Assembly: GCA_949592205.1 (NCBI GenBank)
Contig: CATIUR010000003.1
Location: 145,429,259-145,493,258, forward strand
Direction: 5' to 3'
From: Helichrysum umbraculigerum
Taxonomy: Eukaryota; Streptophyta; Magnoliopsida; Asterales; Asteraceae
Length of the DNA stretch: 64,000 bases
The position numbers were made by a program, and so were the translations under genes. Below are positions 36,118 to 48,650 of the stretch, in pieces. Position 1 is the first letter of the stretch. Each line of letters starts with the position of its first letter. Below the pieces are notes generated by a model, which saw nothing but the letters and a program-made list of their open reading frames with translations, was not told where the DNA came from and made no database searches.

Positions 36118-39100
36118 ATGGCGAGTTCTAACGGCTTCCTAACAACCCCAACCAAAACCACACTAAACGACAAAAATTCATCATCCTCTGCTTCAAGGAA
36201 CCACCATAAATCTCACCGAAAAATTGCAGATGCATCGTCTTCATTTAAGGCTCGATTCGAAGCCTACAATCGCCTTCAAGCAGCGGCGGTTGCATTTGGC
36301 GAAAAGCTTCCTGTTCCCGAGATAGTAGTCATCGGAGGTCAGTCTGATGGAAAAAGTTCACTTCTTGAAGCACTTCTGGGATTCAAGTTTAATGTTCGCG
36401 AGGTCGAAATGGGTACTCGTAGGCCTCTTATGCTCCAGATGGTTCATGATCCTACTTATCTCGATCCTAGGTGCCGATTTCAGGTTAATTCTAATTTTGA
36501 CCTATTTCACTGGAATGTCAAATAATTGCAGAGTTAATATGTAGTTTTAGGGTTTATAAGTGCTTGTTTTGCAATTATTTAATTCTTTCAACTGATGCAA
36601 AAGGTACAAACTTTACCAAATTTATCATTTCCGGCACTTGGATTTTATTTTATTTTGATCAATTTATGGTGTGTGCAAGTTGTTTTTTACCAGCAAAAGC
36701 GATTTTTTTACCAGCATCATGATGGTTAAAACAATGATTGGATGGTTGTGGGACTATAGTTTTCTGTTTCTTTCCATCAAATATAGATTTATTTTACCTT
36801 TTTAGGGGGTGTTTGGGTGGGCTTAGTCTTGAAAAATTGAAGCTTATTGCTTATAAGCAAATAAGCTTGATTGTTGAAGCTTATTTTGAGCTTATAAAAC
36901 TCCCCTCACAATAAACATATAAGCTCAAGCAAATAAGCTTATTTAAAACACTAAAATTGAAACTTATTGTGTTGAAATAATTAAGCTAATAAGCTTCAGA
37001 TTAAGTCCATTAGCCCACCCAAGCACCCCTAAGCATCATGACACCAAAAGCCATTTTTAACATATAGAATACCTTTTGGCGATGTGAGAAATGTTTTAAT
37101 ACCTTAAATTGGTAAGAGAAGATTGGAGTACCTGAAATGAGAAATTTGGTAAAGTTTACTACCGTTTTGTGCCATTACCTTTAGTTTTTGTTTAACCTGG
37201 ATTATGCATTTGAATTTTGATAAATAAACAATAAGTTAACTTTAGTTTTTAGTGTGGCGAAAGGTGGAATTTAAGCTTTAGAATGTAGGAAAGAAGGTTT
37301 ATTGAATTGATTATGCGAACTTTGAAAATATGTTAACAGTATTAGCTTTACTGACAGGAGGAGGAATCCGAGGAATATGGGAGTCCTATACTGTTAGCAT
37401 CGGAAGTTGCGGACACCATTAAATCAAGAACTGACGCATTGTTGAAGAAAACTAAAACTGCAGTCTCCTCTAAGCCGATAGTGATGCGAGCAGAGTATGC
37501 ACACTGTCCTAATCTCACTGTTATTGACACTCCAGGGTTTGTTCTCAAGGTAATATTTAGGACGGTGTATCATTTGAATGTTGAGATTTAAGTGCATGAC
37601 TTGTAGGATAAAACTGTAACTTGCAGGCAAAGAAGGGTGAACCTGAGAGCACACCAGAGGAGATTCTATCGATGGTCAAGTCATTGGCTAGCCCACCCCA
37701 CAGGATCCTTGTATTCCTTCAACAAAGTAGTGTGGAATGGTGCTCATCATTGTGGCTTGATACCGTTCGTGAAGTTGATCCAAACTTTAGAAGAACAATC
37801 ATTGTTGTTTCCAAATTCGATAACCGACTTAAGGTACCAAAAAGCTATTCTAGTAACAATTAATAATTAAGGCGAAGGTAAATTTTTTGATAAATGATGT
37901 CAAACTAGTCATTGTATGTAACGATCTAATGCTTTCAGGAATTCACAGACCGGTGGGAAGTGGACAGCTATCTAAGTGCAAGTGGCTATCTAGGAGAGAA
38001 TGCACGACCCTTTTTTGTAGCCCTGCCAAAGGATAAGACAATTGTCTCAAATGATGAGTTTCGGAGGAAAATCTCTCAGGTGGACGCTGATATTTTACAC
38101 TATCTACGAGGCTCTGTCAAAGGTGGATTTGATGAGGAAAAATATATGTCTCAAATTGGCTTTTGTTGTCTCCGCGATTATCTGGAATCTGAGCTTCAAA
38201 AGAGATATAAAGACGCTGTACCAGCAACTTTGGCATTGCTTGAACAGCGTTGCAGTGAAGTCAGTGCTGAACTGAACTCCATGGACTCTAAAATACAGGC
38301 TACTTCTGATGTTGCTCACCTCCGTAGATCATCAATGTTATTTGCATCTGCCATCTGCAACCATTTGGTATGATGTTTTATTCGTGGAAATCTATATAGT
38401 GCATTGCACAAATTAGCTAGGTACTACGCAATATATACCACTTATAGCAGTACACTTTCACTTTGGTTCCATTTATACCAAGCCATTGTACCTGTAAATG
38501 CCATGTCAACTCGTAATAGTAAAAAAAAAACGCTTGTTTAAAAATAACTTTCAAGAACAATTAATGATAAAGATCAAATTCCAACTTCTTTGATACATAT
38601 CATTTGTTGCTATAAACAGCGAGGATTACAAAGTGCGTTACTCTTCAGTGCGGTTTGCTTTTCTTTGTTAGCCAAATCATGTAATCAACTTAGTACATAG
38701 AAATGAGCTGACTGGAATCACGATGATGTTCTATTGAGTGACAATATAAGTCTTTATTTTATATACAATGTTTATCACAACTGACTGAATACATATCGTC
38801 TTTTCTCAAAATGGTGAAGGGTGCACTGATAGATGGGGCAGCAGATCCTGACCCAGAGCAATGGGGGAAAACAACAGAAGAGGAAAGATCAGAAAGTGGA
38901 ATTGGGAGCTGGCCCGGTCTTACAGCTGATATTAAGCTACCAAATGGTACTCTTCACCTTTATGGCGGTGCTGCTTTCGAAAGAGTTATGCATGAATTTC
39001 GGTTGGCTACATATTCAATTGAATGCCCTCCAGTGTCAAGAGAGAAGGTAAAATTAAGTTTCAAATTAGTGCCTTTTGGATCGGATAACAGAGAATTTAC

Positions 39101-40692
39101 AAATTATCTTTGCACAGGTGGCAAATATCATGCTTGCTCATGCTGGCCGAGGTGGAGGAAGAGGATTCGTAGAGGCTGCTGCTGAGATTGCACGTTCTGC
39201 TGCCAGGTCATGGCTTGCCCCTCTGCTTGATACAGCTTGCGAACGTCTTGCTTTTGTGTTAAGAAACCTTTTTGATCTTGCTATGGAGAGAAATCACCTT
39301 TGTAATGCTGATTGTAAGTTCTTAAGTTAGTTATGGAGTGCAAATTGAAATGCTATTAATTATTAACAGTACATTAGTTTTCTGAAAAAGATTATCAATC
39401 ACAATCAACTGCTATTATCTCGACAGATTCAAAGAGAACAGTGGATATGGACGGATATGTAGGTTTTCATGCTGCGTTAAGGCACTCTTACAATTGTTTT
39501 ATTAAAGATCTTGCAAAGGATTGCAAACGACTTGTTCGGCATCACTTAGATTCAGTTACAAGCCCATATTCTCCCGTATGTTACGAGAGTGATTTCCTAT
39601 CCAGTGCTGGTGGAAATGCGTATAGACACCAGGCTTCAGCTAGTTCAGTATTTTTTGATTTGTCAGACCATAAAGCTCTGAAAGGCCAAGAAAATATACC
39701 TCCGCAAAAAAATGATCAGGAGGGCATCACACCCGGAAAAGTTGTAGAAGCACGAGAAGCTTATTTGACTGTGCCCGAGACCCCGTCACCTGACCAGCCA
39801 TCTGGTGAGGTGTATGTCATTAAGAAAGAACGCGGGAACTACATTGACTGTGGAGCAAAAAGACGATATTCTAGAGTAAAGGGTAACAACATTATGATGG
39901 ATAATTCAATAGTTCAAAATGGAGGTGTCCTTATAAGCTTACAATCAGGCTCGTCGTACTCTGAGATTTGCTCGTCAGCTGCACAGCATTTTGCACGCAT
40001 ACGTGAAGTCTTGATTGAGCGCATTGTGACTTCAGCCTTGAAGTCTGGTTTTCTAACTCCATGGTAGGCTTCTCATTTGAGGGTTGGGTACTTCTCGTTC
40101 GAGGGATGGGTAACAGGTCAAAATGAATAGTTTTTGATACGGGTCGGATTAATCTGGGCCACTTTCAGTGCTGAATTTTTAAGTTTTCACTACGGATATT
40201 TTGTATGTCAATTTTCATAGGCTATATGTTTATAGTAATTGTATAAATTTTTTGAATAAAACGATTCACGTGGTTTTATGCAATAAAAATACATTTTGGT
40301 AGACTTTTGACCTGTTTGCCCATGTGACGTGGGTCATTTTAAGCTCTCTTTATTCCCTTTTTCTTACGTGTTTAGTTAGACCTGATGTGAACCATTCATG
40401 ACTATATGGGTCCAAATCGCCACTTCTAAATGTTTATGATCAAATTCACTTTATGCTACTACAAACATCGTGTATTACAGACTTCCTTTGTTTTCATGTG
40501 ATTAGTCGTGAACGTCTTATGGTGGCACTGGGACTAGATTTATTTGCGGTGAATGATGAAAAATTTATGGACATGTTTGTTGCACCGGGTGCAATTGATG
40601 TCCTCCAGAACGAACGCGAGTCTCTTCAGAAACGTCAGAAGATATTGCACACTTGCTTGTCTGACTTCAAATCTGTTGCTAGAGCACTCTAG
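36118..40692 (+). CDS. ARC5: Dynamin-related GTPase ARC5/DRP5B (plastid division)
   Basis: ARC5 assembles as a ring on the outer envelope at the chloroplast division site and also acts on peroxisomes. Exons are 36118-36483, 37358-37549, 37627-37833, 37939-38367, 38820-39047, 39118-39313, 39427-40063 and 40506-40692; all phases fit, giving 813 residues, slightly longer than the Arabidopsis protein. The GTPase domain has G1 GGQSDGKS (73-80), the RRPL switch region, G3 DTPG (179-182) and G4 SKFD (248-251). The middle region includes the conserved ALIDGAADPDPEQWGKTTEEE and GGAAFERVMHEFR. The C-terminal GED-like part holds SSAAQHFARIREVLIERIVTS and ALGLDLFAVND. A 39-residue Ser-rich lead precedes the GTPase domain. 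All key GTPase residues are present and introns are GT-AG. A short LTR element sits about 195 bp after the stop. Confidence 0.96.
36805..37029. mobile_element. MITE in ARC5 intron 1
   Basis: The ends GGGGGTGTTTGGGTGGGC and GCCCACCCAAGCACCCC are inverted repeats, and the interior has several AAGCTTAT/ATAAGCTT inverted words. A TA or TTA-like flank is present but the exact duplication is unclear. Confidence 0.7.
40108..40430. mobile_element. Degenerate MITE in the last ARC5 intron
   Basis: Left GGGTAACAGGTCAAAATG and right CAAATCGCCACTTCTAAATG resemble ends of the GGTGGCAA family, with GGGTCGG and TGACCTGTTTGCCC words inside. The borders are approximate. Confidence 0.4.
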
Positions 40693-40887
40693 GGAATCCA
40701 GTTAACCAGACCTCACAGAGGTATTGCTTCCATCTTGTGAGCAAGTATCAAACTTAAAACCGCTCAATCTCTACTATGTCGGTTTAGTGATTCGTTTCAG
40801 CTTGTAGTAGAACACAAAAGATTACGTGTAATGAATTCGTCTGTATCACACACTGTCTGGTTATTAACCTGTATATGATATCAAATG

Positions 40888-42439
40888 TGTTGACAGGCCC
40901 TTCAAACTTCATTCCAGGATCTTCAATTGCATCAAACAAACATCATGTATATATCAATTAACATTCAAGGATCGGTTTAGAGGAAACAAGAGAGATTGGG
41001 TGAACCCATCTATATAATCATAACTTTCTGAATCGAGGGTTACTTTTGTTCGTTACATATGTACATATATATATAAACCTAACAGACATATTGAACAGTC
41101 ATGTTGTTTCACTAATCGGTTCTATCTAACCGATGCATCTCTTAATACACCAACTACCCTTACCGTTTCTTTATTTCCAGCATATATAGTCTGTTGGCCC
41201 ATGGCCCAAACAGACCCTTAACAACCCTCTATTTAATATGAACACTAATATTGACCCATTACTAATTACTTGGCCCATACTTGATATTATTTTGGCATTC
41301 TAAGACATTAATCGGCCAACAGTTCCCCCCTAATGTCGTGATGCCAAAATCTTCAATCTTCTTATTCCTTCATTCCTTGTTCCTACTTGATCACCATTAT
41401 TTTGTAGATTATACCGAATTCGTTTTCTTCTTGCTTTGAAGATTCTCGCAATCTTCCCTCGTGCTTTTTCCACAACTTCTATCCCAAACTTACTTAACCC
41501 ATCAAACTCGTGTGGGGTTTCTTACTCGGCTTCTTCACAGCCATCTTCAACCCTCTCGGTTGTCACATACTTTACTGGTTCTTCCTTGAACCGGGCCTCA
41601 AAGTTGCGCCATAATAGCATTCTACCAAATCTATGGTTCTCTCATAACCATTCTTCTCACAATCTTCGGTTAATCTTTCCCACAATGATAATCTCTTCCC
41701 TTGTTGCATTTTACTTTCTTCCATCATACAAATCTGGTAGGGTTTTTTTTCTTTAAAACCCGCAGCCCTTACTTTCTGATCTAATTCAGTTCCTGCGATG
41801 CCCTCTCTATCTTCTTCTTTTCTGGTTAACCACCCGCTTGGTGGTGTAACCGTATCCATTCTTTTCTTTCTTTCTCTTCAATCGGCATCTCTTCTCAATC
41901 ATGGCTGCCCTTCTTTTCTTGATATAAAAACGCAGTTTTAATGATCCTTCGAATGATAATTGTAACATGATTCTTCTTGTTGTTTGATACCCGCTCTGAT
42001 ACCAATGTTGACAGGCCCTTCAAACTTCATTCCAGGATCTTCAATTGCATCAAACAAACATCATGTATATATCAATTAACATTCAAGGATCGGTTTAGAG
42101 GAAACAAGAGAGATTGGGTGAACCCATCTATATAATCATAACTTTCTGAATCGAGGGTTACTTCTGTTCGTTACATATGTACATATATATATAAACCTAA
42201 CAGACATATTGAACAGTCATGTTGTTTCACTAATCGGTTCTATCTAACCGATGCATCTCTTAATACACTAACTACCCTTACCGTTTCTTTATTTCCAGCA
42301 TATATAGTCTGTTGGCCCATGGCCCAAACAGACCCTTAACAACCCTCTATTTAATATTAACACTAATATTGACCCATTACTAATTACTTGGCCCATACTT
42401 GATATTATTTTGGCATTCTAAGACATTAATCGGCCAACA
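40888..42439 (-). mobile_element. Short non-autonomous LTR retrotransposon (1552 bp)
   Basis: Two 434-bp direct repeats (40888-41321 and 42006-42439) start TGTTGACAGG and end GGCCAACA; I count three mismatches between them. The flanks are a perfect 5-bp duplication AAATG (40883-40887, 42440-42444). The element points to the minus strand: a primer-binding site TGGTATCAGAGC (42004-41993) lies one base inside the right LTR, and a purine tract AGGGGGGAAC (41331-41322) abuts the left LTR. The 684-bp interior has no gag or pol and one 95-codon minus ORF (41859-41572) of unknown nature. The high LTR identity means a recent insertion, just behind ARC5 and possibly within its 3'UTR or termination zone. 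Confidence 0.9.
41572..41859 (-). CDS. Unidentified 95-codon ORF inside the short LTR element
   Basis: It begins MDTVTPPSGWLTRKEED and runs sense to the element, about 130 bases after the primer-binding site, where gag would start in a complete element. It lacks a zinc knuckle and any recognisable gag motif. The composition is charged (Lys, Glu, Arg) with several Cys. It may be non-coding leader sequence read by chance. Confidence 0.2.
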   Translation of the reverse strand: MDTVTPPSGWLTRKEEDREGIAGTELDQKVRAAGFKEKKPYQICMMEESKMQQGKRLSLWERLTEDCEKNGYERTIDLVECYYGATLRPGSRKNQ

Positions 42440-42667
42440 AAATGACGATGCTTATTTCATACAACAACACTACATGCAATTTGATTTTTTAGGCTAGGTG
42501 GATTGGATATAAAATATAATCAGAATAATCCGAGTCCTTGATTTTTGCTGTCAATAATTGATCATGTTGTCTCTCCTTTTTAGTAGCATCTAGCCTTAAG
42601 CAAGCGATGTTTGAAAGATTTGCTAAGCCTTGCTCACATGGTATTGATTGATAATAATCTATACATG

Positions 42668-42799
42668 GGGTGGTGATTTGTTCACCACCAAAATTTTGCC
42701 ATGCACCACTAATTCTGCTTTAAAATGTTGTACAGTACAACAGGCTGATGCATGTTAGTAGTGTGTGGCTAAATTTTGGTGGTGTACAAATCACCACCC
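42668..42799. mobile_element. Small foldback MITE, 132 bp
   Basis: The left arm GGGTGGTGATTTGTTCACC and the right arm are near-perfect inverted repeats of about 35 bases (CACCACCAAAATTT shared), leaving a short centre. The flanks CTATACATG and ATATGCATG match at 6 of 9 bases. Confidence 0.65.
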
Positions 42800-43037
42800 A
42801 TATGCATGATGCTAATAAGATACACGTGAGATTCAGTTGTTAAAAAAAATAAATAAACAGAAATTTAACTGGCTGATCAAAATATGTGTGATTTTTATAT
42901 TCACAAAGAGTTTTTAAAGGCGGATCTAAAAGGGGCAGAAAATTTTAGAAAGAAAAAGAAATTTTTTTTTCCCCCTCTATAAATAATCCTAGGTACGCTT
43001 GCTTATACAAAATTGATTAATTCTTGAATGAATTTTT

Positions 43038-43718
43038 GGGTGCGTTTAGTTATAGAAAACTCCCCACTTTTCCATAAAAATTCCCTAAGAAAACAAGAAA
43101 ATTAGAAAACGTGTTCAAATTCGAGTTTTCTAAAAAACTTTTTTAAGAAAAGGAAAATCTTTGGGTGTGTTTAGTTACAGAAAAGTTTCATTCATTTTTC
43201 TTTTTCCATTTCTCTAGAGAATGGGAAATGTTTTACTTCTCTAGATTAGCATGGAAAATCTGAAAAATGTGTTTAGTTGCAAGGGGTGGAGTTTTCCTTT
43301 TCCAAGGAATAGTAGAGATGGAAAACTTAGAAAACCATCAAAAGTAGTTTTCAACATTGTAGTTATAAAAAGGAAAACAAGGATTTTTCATTTATTAGAA
43401 AAGTTTTTTAGAAAACTCGAATTTAAACACGTTTTCTAATTTCGTTGTTTTCTTAAAGAATTTTTCTAGAAAAGTAGTTTTCTGTAACTAAACGCACCCG
43501 TTGTTTTCCTTTTTATAACTACAAAGTTGAAAACTACTTTAGATGATTTTCTAAGTTTTTCATCTCTACTCTTCCTTGGAAAATGAAAACTCCACCCCTT
43601 GCAACTAAACACGTTTTCTAAATTTTCTATGCTTTTCTAGAAAGGTAAAACACTTCTCATTTTCTACGAAAATGAAAAAAAGAAAAATCGAGAAATTTTT
43701 CTGTAACTAAACGCACCC
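43038..43718. mobile_element. Tourist-like MITE carrying a nested copy of itself
   Basis: The outer ends GGGTGCGTTTAGTTA and AACTAAACGCACCC match the element at 12748-13087. The outer sequence is interrupted at 43163-43499 by a second family member in the opposite orientation. No clean outer target duplication is seen. Confidence 0.75.
43163..43499. mobile_element. Nested family member inside 43038-43718
   Basis: A 337-bp unit starts GGGTGTGTTTAGTTACAG and ends CTGTAACTAAACGCACCC. Its interior (CAAGGGGTGGAGTTTTCC) is the reverse complement of the corresponding part of the outer copy at about 43590. Confidence 0.75.
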
Positions 43719-44217
43719 TCTGTCTCTGTTTCTCAAAAAAACACTAAATTAAATGGGGACTAATGTTTTCTAGAGTACCTTTTTATAATCTTCACCCGGT
43801 AAGAAAAGTGGTTTTCTACATATACTGACTTTGAAGGTCAAGTTATCTCTGTCTCATAATTGCTAGAAATTTTAGAGCTTTCCAATAACATGTGATAACT
43901 GATAACCGTATAAACTTGTAGCCTTGTAGCACTAAATCATGATACGCAAGTATACAGTGTAACGTGACAAAATATGTATTATACATACATCCTCCGTTCC
44001 GGCTAAAGTGTCTAGTTTAAAAATGCACACAGTTTAATGAATGTTTAGTTGTTCATTCACTAGTCACTATATATACTCTTCATTCTTCAATCATAAAATA
44101 TCATCCCTACCTGCAAAATATTTTGTATTGGTTGAAATATAAGTGGTCTGAAAACAAATAAAAGGAATATGATATTTTTATTGAGACGATGTAATAATAC
44201 ATTTGAAATACCAAATG

Positions 44218-44372
44218 GTCTTTGGTCTAGTGGTATCGTGGTGACTCTTCCAACCAAGAGATGGGGGGTTCGAATCCTGAGGATGGGACAATTTGCATAT
44301 ATTCGTGGTATAGAGGTGCGTGGGTACTTGACTTTATGTGAAATTGTGAAGTTGAATTCAAAAGTCCAATGA
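44218..44372 (+). mobile_element. tRNA-derived SINE
   Basis: A polymerase III A box TGGTCTAGTGG (44223-44233) and a perfect B box GGTTCGAATCC (44277-44287) are about 44 bases apart, as in tRNAs and tRNA-derived SINEs. The head cannot form a full acceptor stem with sequence after the B box, and an unrelated body of about 80 bases follows, so it is not a functional tRNA gene. The 3' border is approximate. Confidence 0.72.
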
Positions 44373-45046
44373 TAATGAAAGACTAGTTTATTTTCTTCCA
44401 TCCCTTTCCTTTGACTAATCGATAGTAAAACAGTAAATGGGTAGGCACTCTTTGTGTTTACTCTTTCTTTTTTCATGACGTATCTTTCTATGTGATGATT
44501 CTAATATAATTAGTCTTGATTTATTTATGTAATTTGTCATACGTGTATTAAACAAATCTTAAACTTTCGACTAATTCTCCAGAACACCTAATTCTAGATG
44601 GTTTGTGTAACATGTCGAGGTGGACTGATATATAGACTTACCATACAAATTGATATGTACCATACACCATCGATCAAGTCACTCTATTATTAATGCACAT
44701 AGTATAACATCATATACGTGATACGTAATATCATAGACTTGCGTACATTTTCCAATGACCACATTTTTTTATGCATCAAAAAGTATATAAACGTACACCG
44801 GAGTATCTTATCGTTCTATAGTAATTTCAAAATAAGTAGTCGTAATAAGGTTGCGTGTTTATGATGGAACATGTTACATCGAAAGATCGATATGGTCCCC
44901 TAATTAATCTCGGTTTGTCGAGACCAACTATATTGACGTTGTCTAATTAGTCCCAACTGTATTCTTTCGATTTTATGTCATGTGAATTACAAGAATGCTC
45001 TTGGGTTCATTGTTGTAAACCACCCTTATGTTGGCCTTTTAATTTA
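44373..45046. other. Spacer, no feature seen
   Basis: AT-rich sequence with no recognisable gene or bounded element. Confidence 0.45.
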
Positions 45047-45339
45047 GGGTTAAGTATTTGTAAATGTATGTAACTATGCGTTGATTTCTTTAGTGTGTAC
45101 GTAACTAAATTGACCTCCATTGTATGCACGAAACAATTTATTGTCGTACATTGTATGAATTTTGGTGACTTGTCAACTGGTAAAGATGCCACTTGTCACC
45201 TTATATTTGATAACACGTCATCAAAATACATACAATGTACGACAATAAATAGTTTCGTACATACAATGGAGGTCAATTTAGTTACATACACACTAAAGAA
45301 GTCAACGCATATTTATATACATTTACAAACACTTAACCC
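45047..45339. mobile_element. Mutator-type foldback MITE, 293 bp
   Basis: The ends GGGTTAAGTATTTGTAAATG and CATTTACAAACACTTAACCC flank inverted arms containing CATTGTATG and GTGTGTACGTAAC. A perfect 9-bp duplication TTTAATTTA lies at 45038-45046 and 45340-45348. It belongs to the family at 2203 and 46940. Confidence 0.87.
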
Positions 45340-46012
45340 TTTAATTTACTTGTTGGCAACTTAGCATTTATAACTTTTTAAATCATAACAAAAGTAACAA
45401 CTTCTTACACATGTTGTCTCCTCCATTACCTAAGTTCCTATGGTTGTTTGTAACTTAAAAAACCAAAATTCGCAATTCTTAAGTCATACGGGTATTCATT
45501 TATAGGAACACGAAATTTTAAGAATTTTAGCAGTTGTGAGCTAAATAATTAAATACATGTTTTATTTCTCGTTAAAAAAGAAAATAAAAAAATAAAATAA
45601 AAAAGAAGAAGAAGAAGAAGGAATTGTAGTGTAATAAGTCAGATTTGACGACTTATTATATTATTATACATAAATTTCTTGATCGTCAATTATTCAATAA
45701 AAATACTATTTAAATGGAAGTGGAGTGTGAGAACTATTCCGTATAATGTTAGCTAGATTCCGCGTAAAGTATTTTATAATTGTTGTTTAACCATATCAAA
45801 ATATATTCCTACTTTTAATTGTTTGTAAATTAACATCGACACGTTTTCTTAAAAATCACAAGTTTCAGATACAAACATTGAATTAGTGATACAAACATTG
45901 ACGAATTGAATACGACTTCATTAAGGATTCGATGATTAACATAACAACATGAAACTAACATCGAATTTGGTACTAATCACGAGTTAAAGCTAGGTTTATA
46001 CATTAGAAAATG

Positions 46013-46400
46013 TTTTGTTAAAGTACGGAGTAGTATTTTATATTATATATGAGAATATATAACTAGATTTTTTAACGACTAATACCTCAAGTGAAATAAA
46101 CAATATACAATATACAATATAAAATAAAATAAACCATTAATATTCTCGAAATTTATTTTTTTTATATACAATATAAAAAAATGTTTTGTTAAAGTACGGA
46201 GTAGTATTATATATGAGTATATAATATAACTAGATTTTTTAACGACTAATACCTCAAGTGAAATAAACAAAATACCTTTAGTTATGAGCGAAGTCAGGAT
46301 AAAAATCATTGTTGGAAAAAAATTTATTATTTTCTTTAAGGTGCAAAAGTAAAAAATATAACAAAATAAACCATTAATATTCTCGAACGTTATTATTTAA
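46013..46400. repeat. Local imperfect duplications
   Basis: A block beginning TTTTGTTAAAGTACGGAGTAG and ending CAAGTGAAATAAACAA appears at about 46013-46100 and 46185-46270. A second phrase AATAAACCATTAATATTCTCGAA is at about 46127 and 46364, so at least two overlapping duplication steps occurred. No coding potential. Confidence 0.7.
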
Positions 46401-46939
46401 TTTTTTTCTCCCCTTTTTACGTAATTTGAATTTTTTTGAGAGGCAATTGTCTCCTGCCCCTGCTACATCCGCCCGACCTTGGGTAGAATTTGAAATAACA
46501 ATATACAATATATGTAATTGTTTTTGTTTGGAATAAATCCTTATTGGTAAACTTCTTTTCTATGCTAGGTATCAATCATAGACTTTGAAAGGAATTCTAG
46601 GCATTCAAGTGACATAGAATGAAATACTCCAGTAATTATTATATAAAAGGTAGCATCTAAGACGATGCTTTTAGAATGGTGGAATAGAGTTGTAGTGGTA
46701 ATTAGGATAAAACATCATGATTCAACGTAACCAATATTCGCAACACACTTACAATATCTTCTTACTAAATAAATACTAGTAAAGTAATATATTCGTAATA
46801 ACATATATGACTTTTAAAAATGTTAAATATGCTTACAAAAATTATTCCATTGCTTTTAGAAGTCAACAACAATCGGGTTTGTTGTAACTTAAATGTAGAA
46901 CATGCATGTAACTCGTTCTCACTTCTCGTGCTAGCTCTA

Positions 46940-47242
46940 GGGATTAGTGCGTGAAAATGTATTCAACTTTTTCCTAAACTCTATAGTATGTATCAAACTT
47001 CATTTTGGTCTATTGTATGTAACCAACTTTCAATTAAAGTCTATTGTGTGTATCGTGTAGTAACTTTGATGATGTGGCATCTTGTATGGATGCCAAGTGG
47101 CACCTTACAAGGATGACACGTCTGTTTAATACACATAATAGATCATAATTGAAAGTTGGATACGTACAATAGATCAAAATGAAGTTGGATACACACTATA
47201 GAGTTTGGGTTAAAGTTGAGTACATTTTCACGCACTAATCCC
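46940..47242. mobile_element. Mutator-type foldback MITE, 303 bp
   Basis: Inverted ends GGGATTAGTGCGTGAAAATG and CATTTTCACGCACTAATCCC; the arms contain CAATAGATC and CTATAGAGTT words as in the copy at 2203. The right flank begins TTTAATTTA, but the left flank does not match it. Confidence 0.8.
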
Positions 47243-48086
47243 TTTAATTTATAGGATGATCATTGCTAAATTGTATTTTGAGTAAAACCGACTCCTTAAT
47301 TATAAACATTTCACTAATCAAATATCCGCACACTAAAATCTTTTTCAGTTGGTTAAAACATGAAAGTGAACATTTATCTGGAATAATCCAAAATTGTAAT
47401 GTAGATACTTTAGACGAGACGGATCGAGTATAGTTGGGGTATCTTCAATACCAAGACATATAACAGTGCGGCTAGGCTTATCTCCCACTTGTGTTTGTTT
47501 TTTCACGTGCGATGCACGCGATTACAAGACGACAAATGTTATTTGCAGAAACGGTACTTTTTCTGTTTTCCTTTTTTCCTCGTAAGGAATCTAAAAATAG
47601 TTAAAAATTTAAAAAATACTACACTACTCATCAACATTTGTATTCTTTTATTTTATTGTGTTTCAAACGAACCTTTTTATTTGGCACAAAAGTTGACACT
47701 ATACCCACTTTGTCATTTCTCATCCAACAACTTTAGTGGCTTTGACATTTCAATATCATTCCTATATTTGTTGGTACCTCTTGTTTTATGCTTTTACTAT
47801 AAATATACACCATGTCAATATATCATCATCATATAATATGACATGATGTAAGTTTTACCTACAATGGAATTGCTACTTGAGGAATCAATGCCTTCAAGTA
47901 GTCCCTATAGAATAATCTCAATCAATGGAACCAGCTCGAGTCCGCTTAATTCATTTTGGACTTGATAGAATGGTGAAACTTTTAACAAAACATTACAGAA
48001 AATGTGCATGCTTCTGTTTTTTCGTGCATTTGCTGACTAATCCATCTATTGCATATATGCATCTTTTATATTTTTCAATTCCCATG

Positions 48087-48118
<32 letters not shown>

Positions 48119-48650
48119 TTGATTCGCTATCATATCACGATCAAATTGAAACCAGAAACTGTCCTTATTATCACTGTACATAATACGTTATAGTTATGAG
48201 TACCTAATTACGAGTATATAATTATAAATTGCACTGTAGACCTATGTGAAAAATGGTGGTAACTTACTCACCACTTACTAATTGAGATGGGCTTTTCTTT
48301 TATTTAAATTGTTTTAGAAAGAAAAAAAAAAATGAAAAGGGACATTTTCCTTTTAACGAGCCTCACCACCACACCCCACCACAAATCTTGAGAGCTAATA
48401 AATACAACAAATAAAAATAATTCAAACACCAAAACTGTGCTATGAGTACTTGTGCTATATGCAATAACTGATGTACAGTTAGTGTAAGAATCACGTTTAT
48501 TTGTTGTATATATCAACTCCCTAAATCTTACAATGAGGTAACAAGAAGTGCTTAAGAGCTACATCAAACATCTAAATCAACAAACACACATAACAACTAC
48601 CACGTACAATTTATCTACACATTTATTACAATCTAATGATCAAACTAGGG
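47243..48650. other. Spacer with a (TA)n run
   Basis: No gene is recognised. A (TA)n microsatellite of about 14 units lies near 48090-48116. The 115-codon ORF at 47489-47836 is AT-biased and without similarity that I recognise. Confidence 0.45.

Noticed and set aside
41572..41859. Host gene downstream of ARC5
   Set aside because: It lies wholly inside an LTR element with intact LTRs, primer site and purine tract.
44218..44290. Functional tRNA gene
   Set aside because: A and B boxes are good but no acceptor stem pairs and no clean 7-base anticodon loop forms; a SINE body follows.
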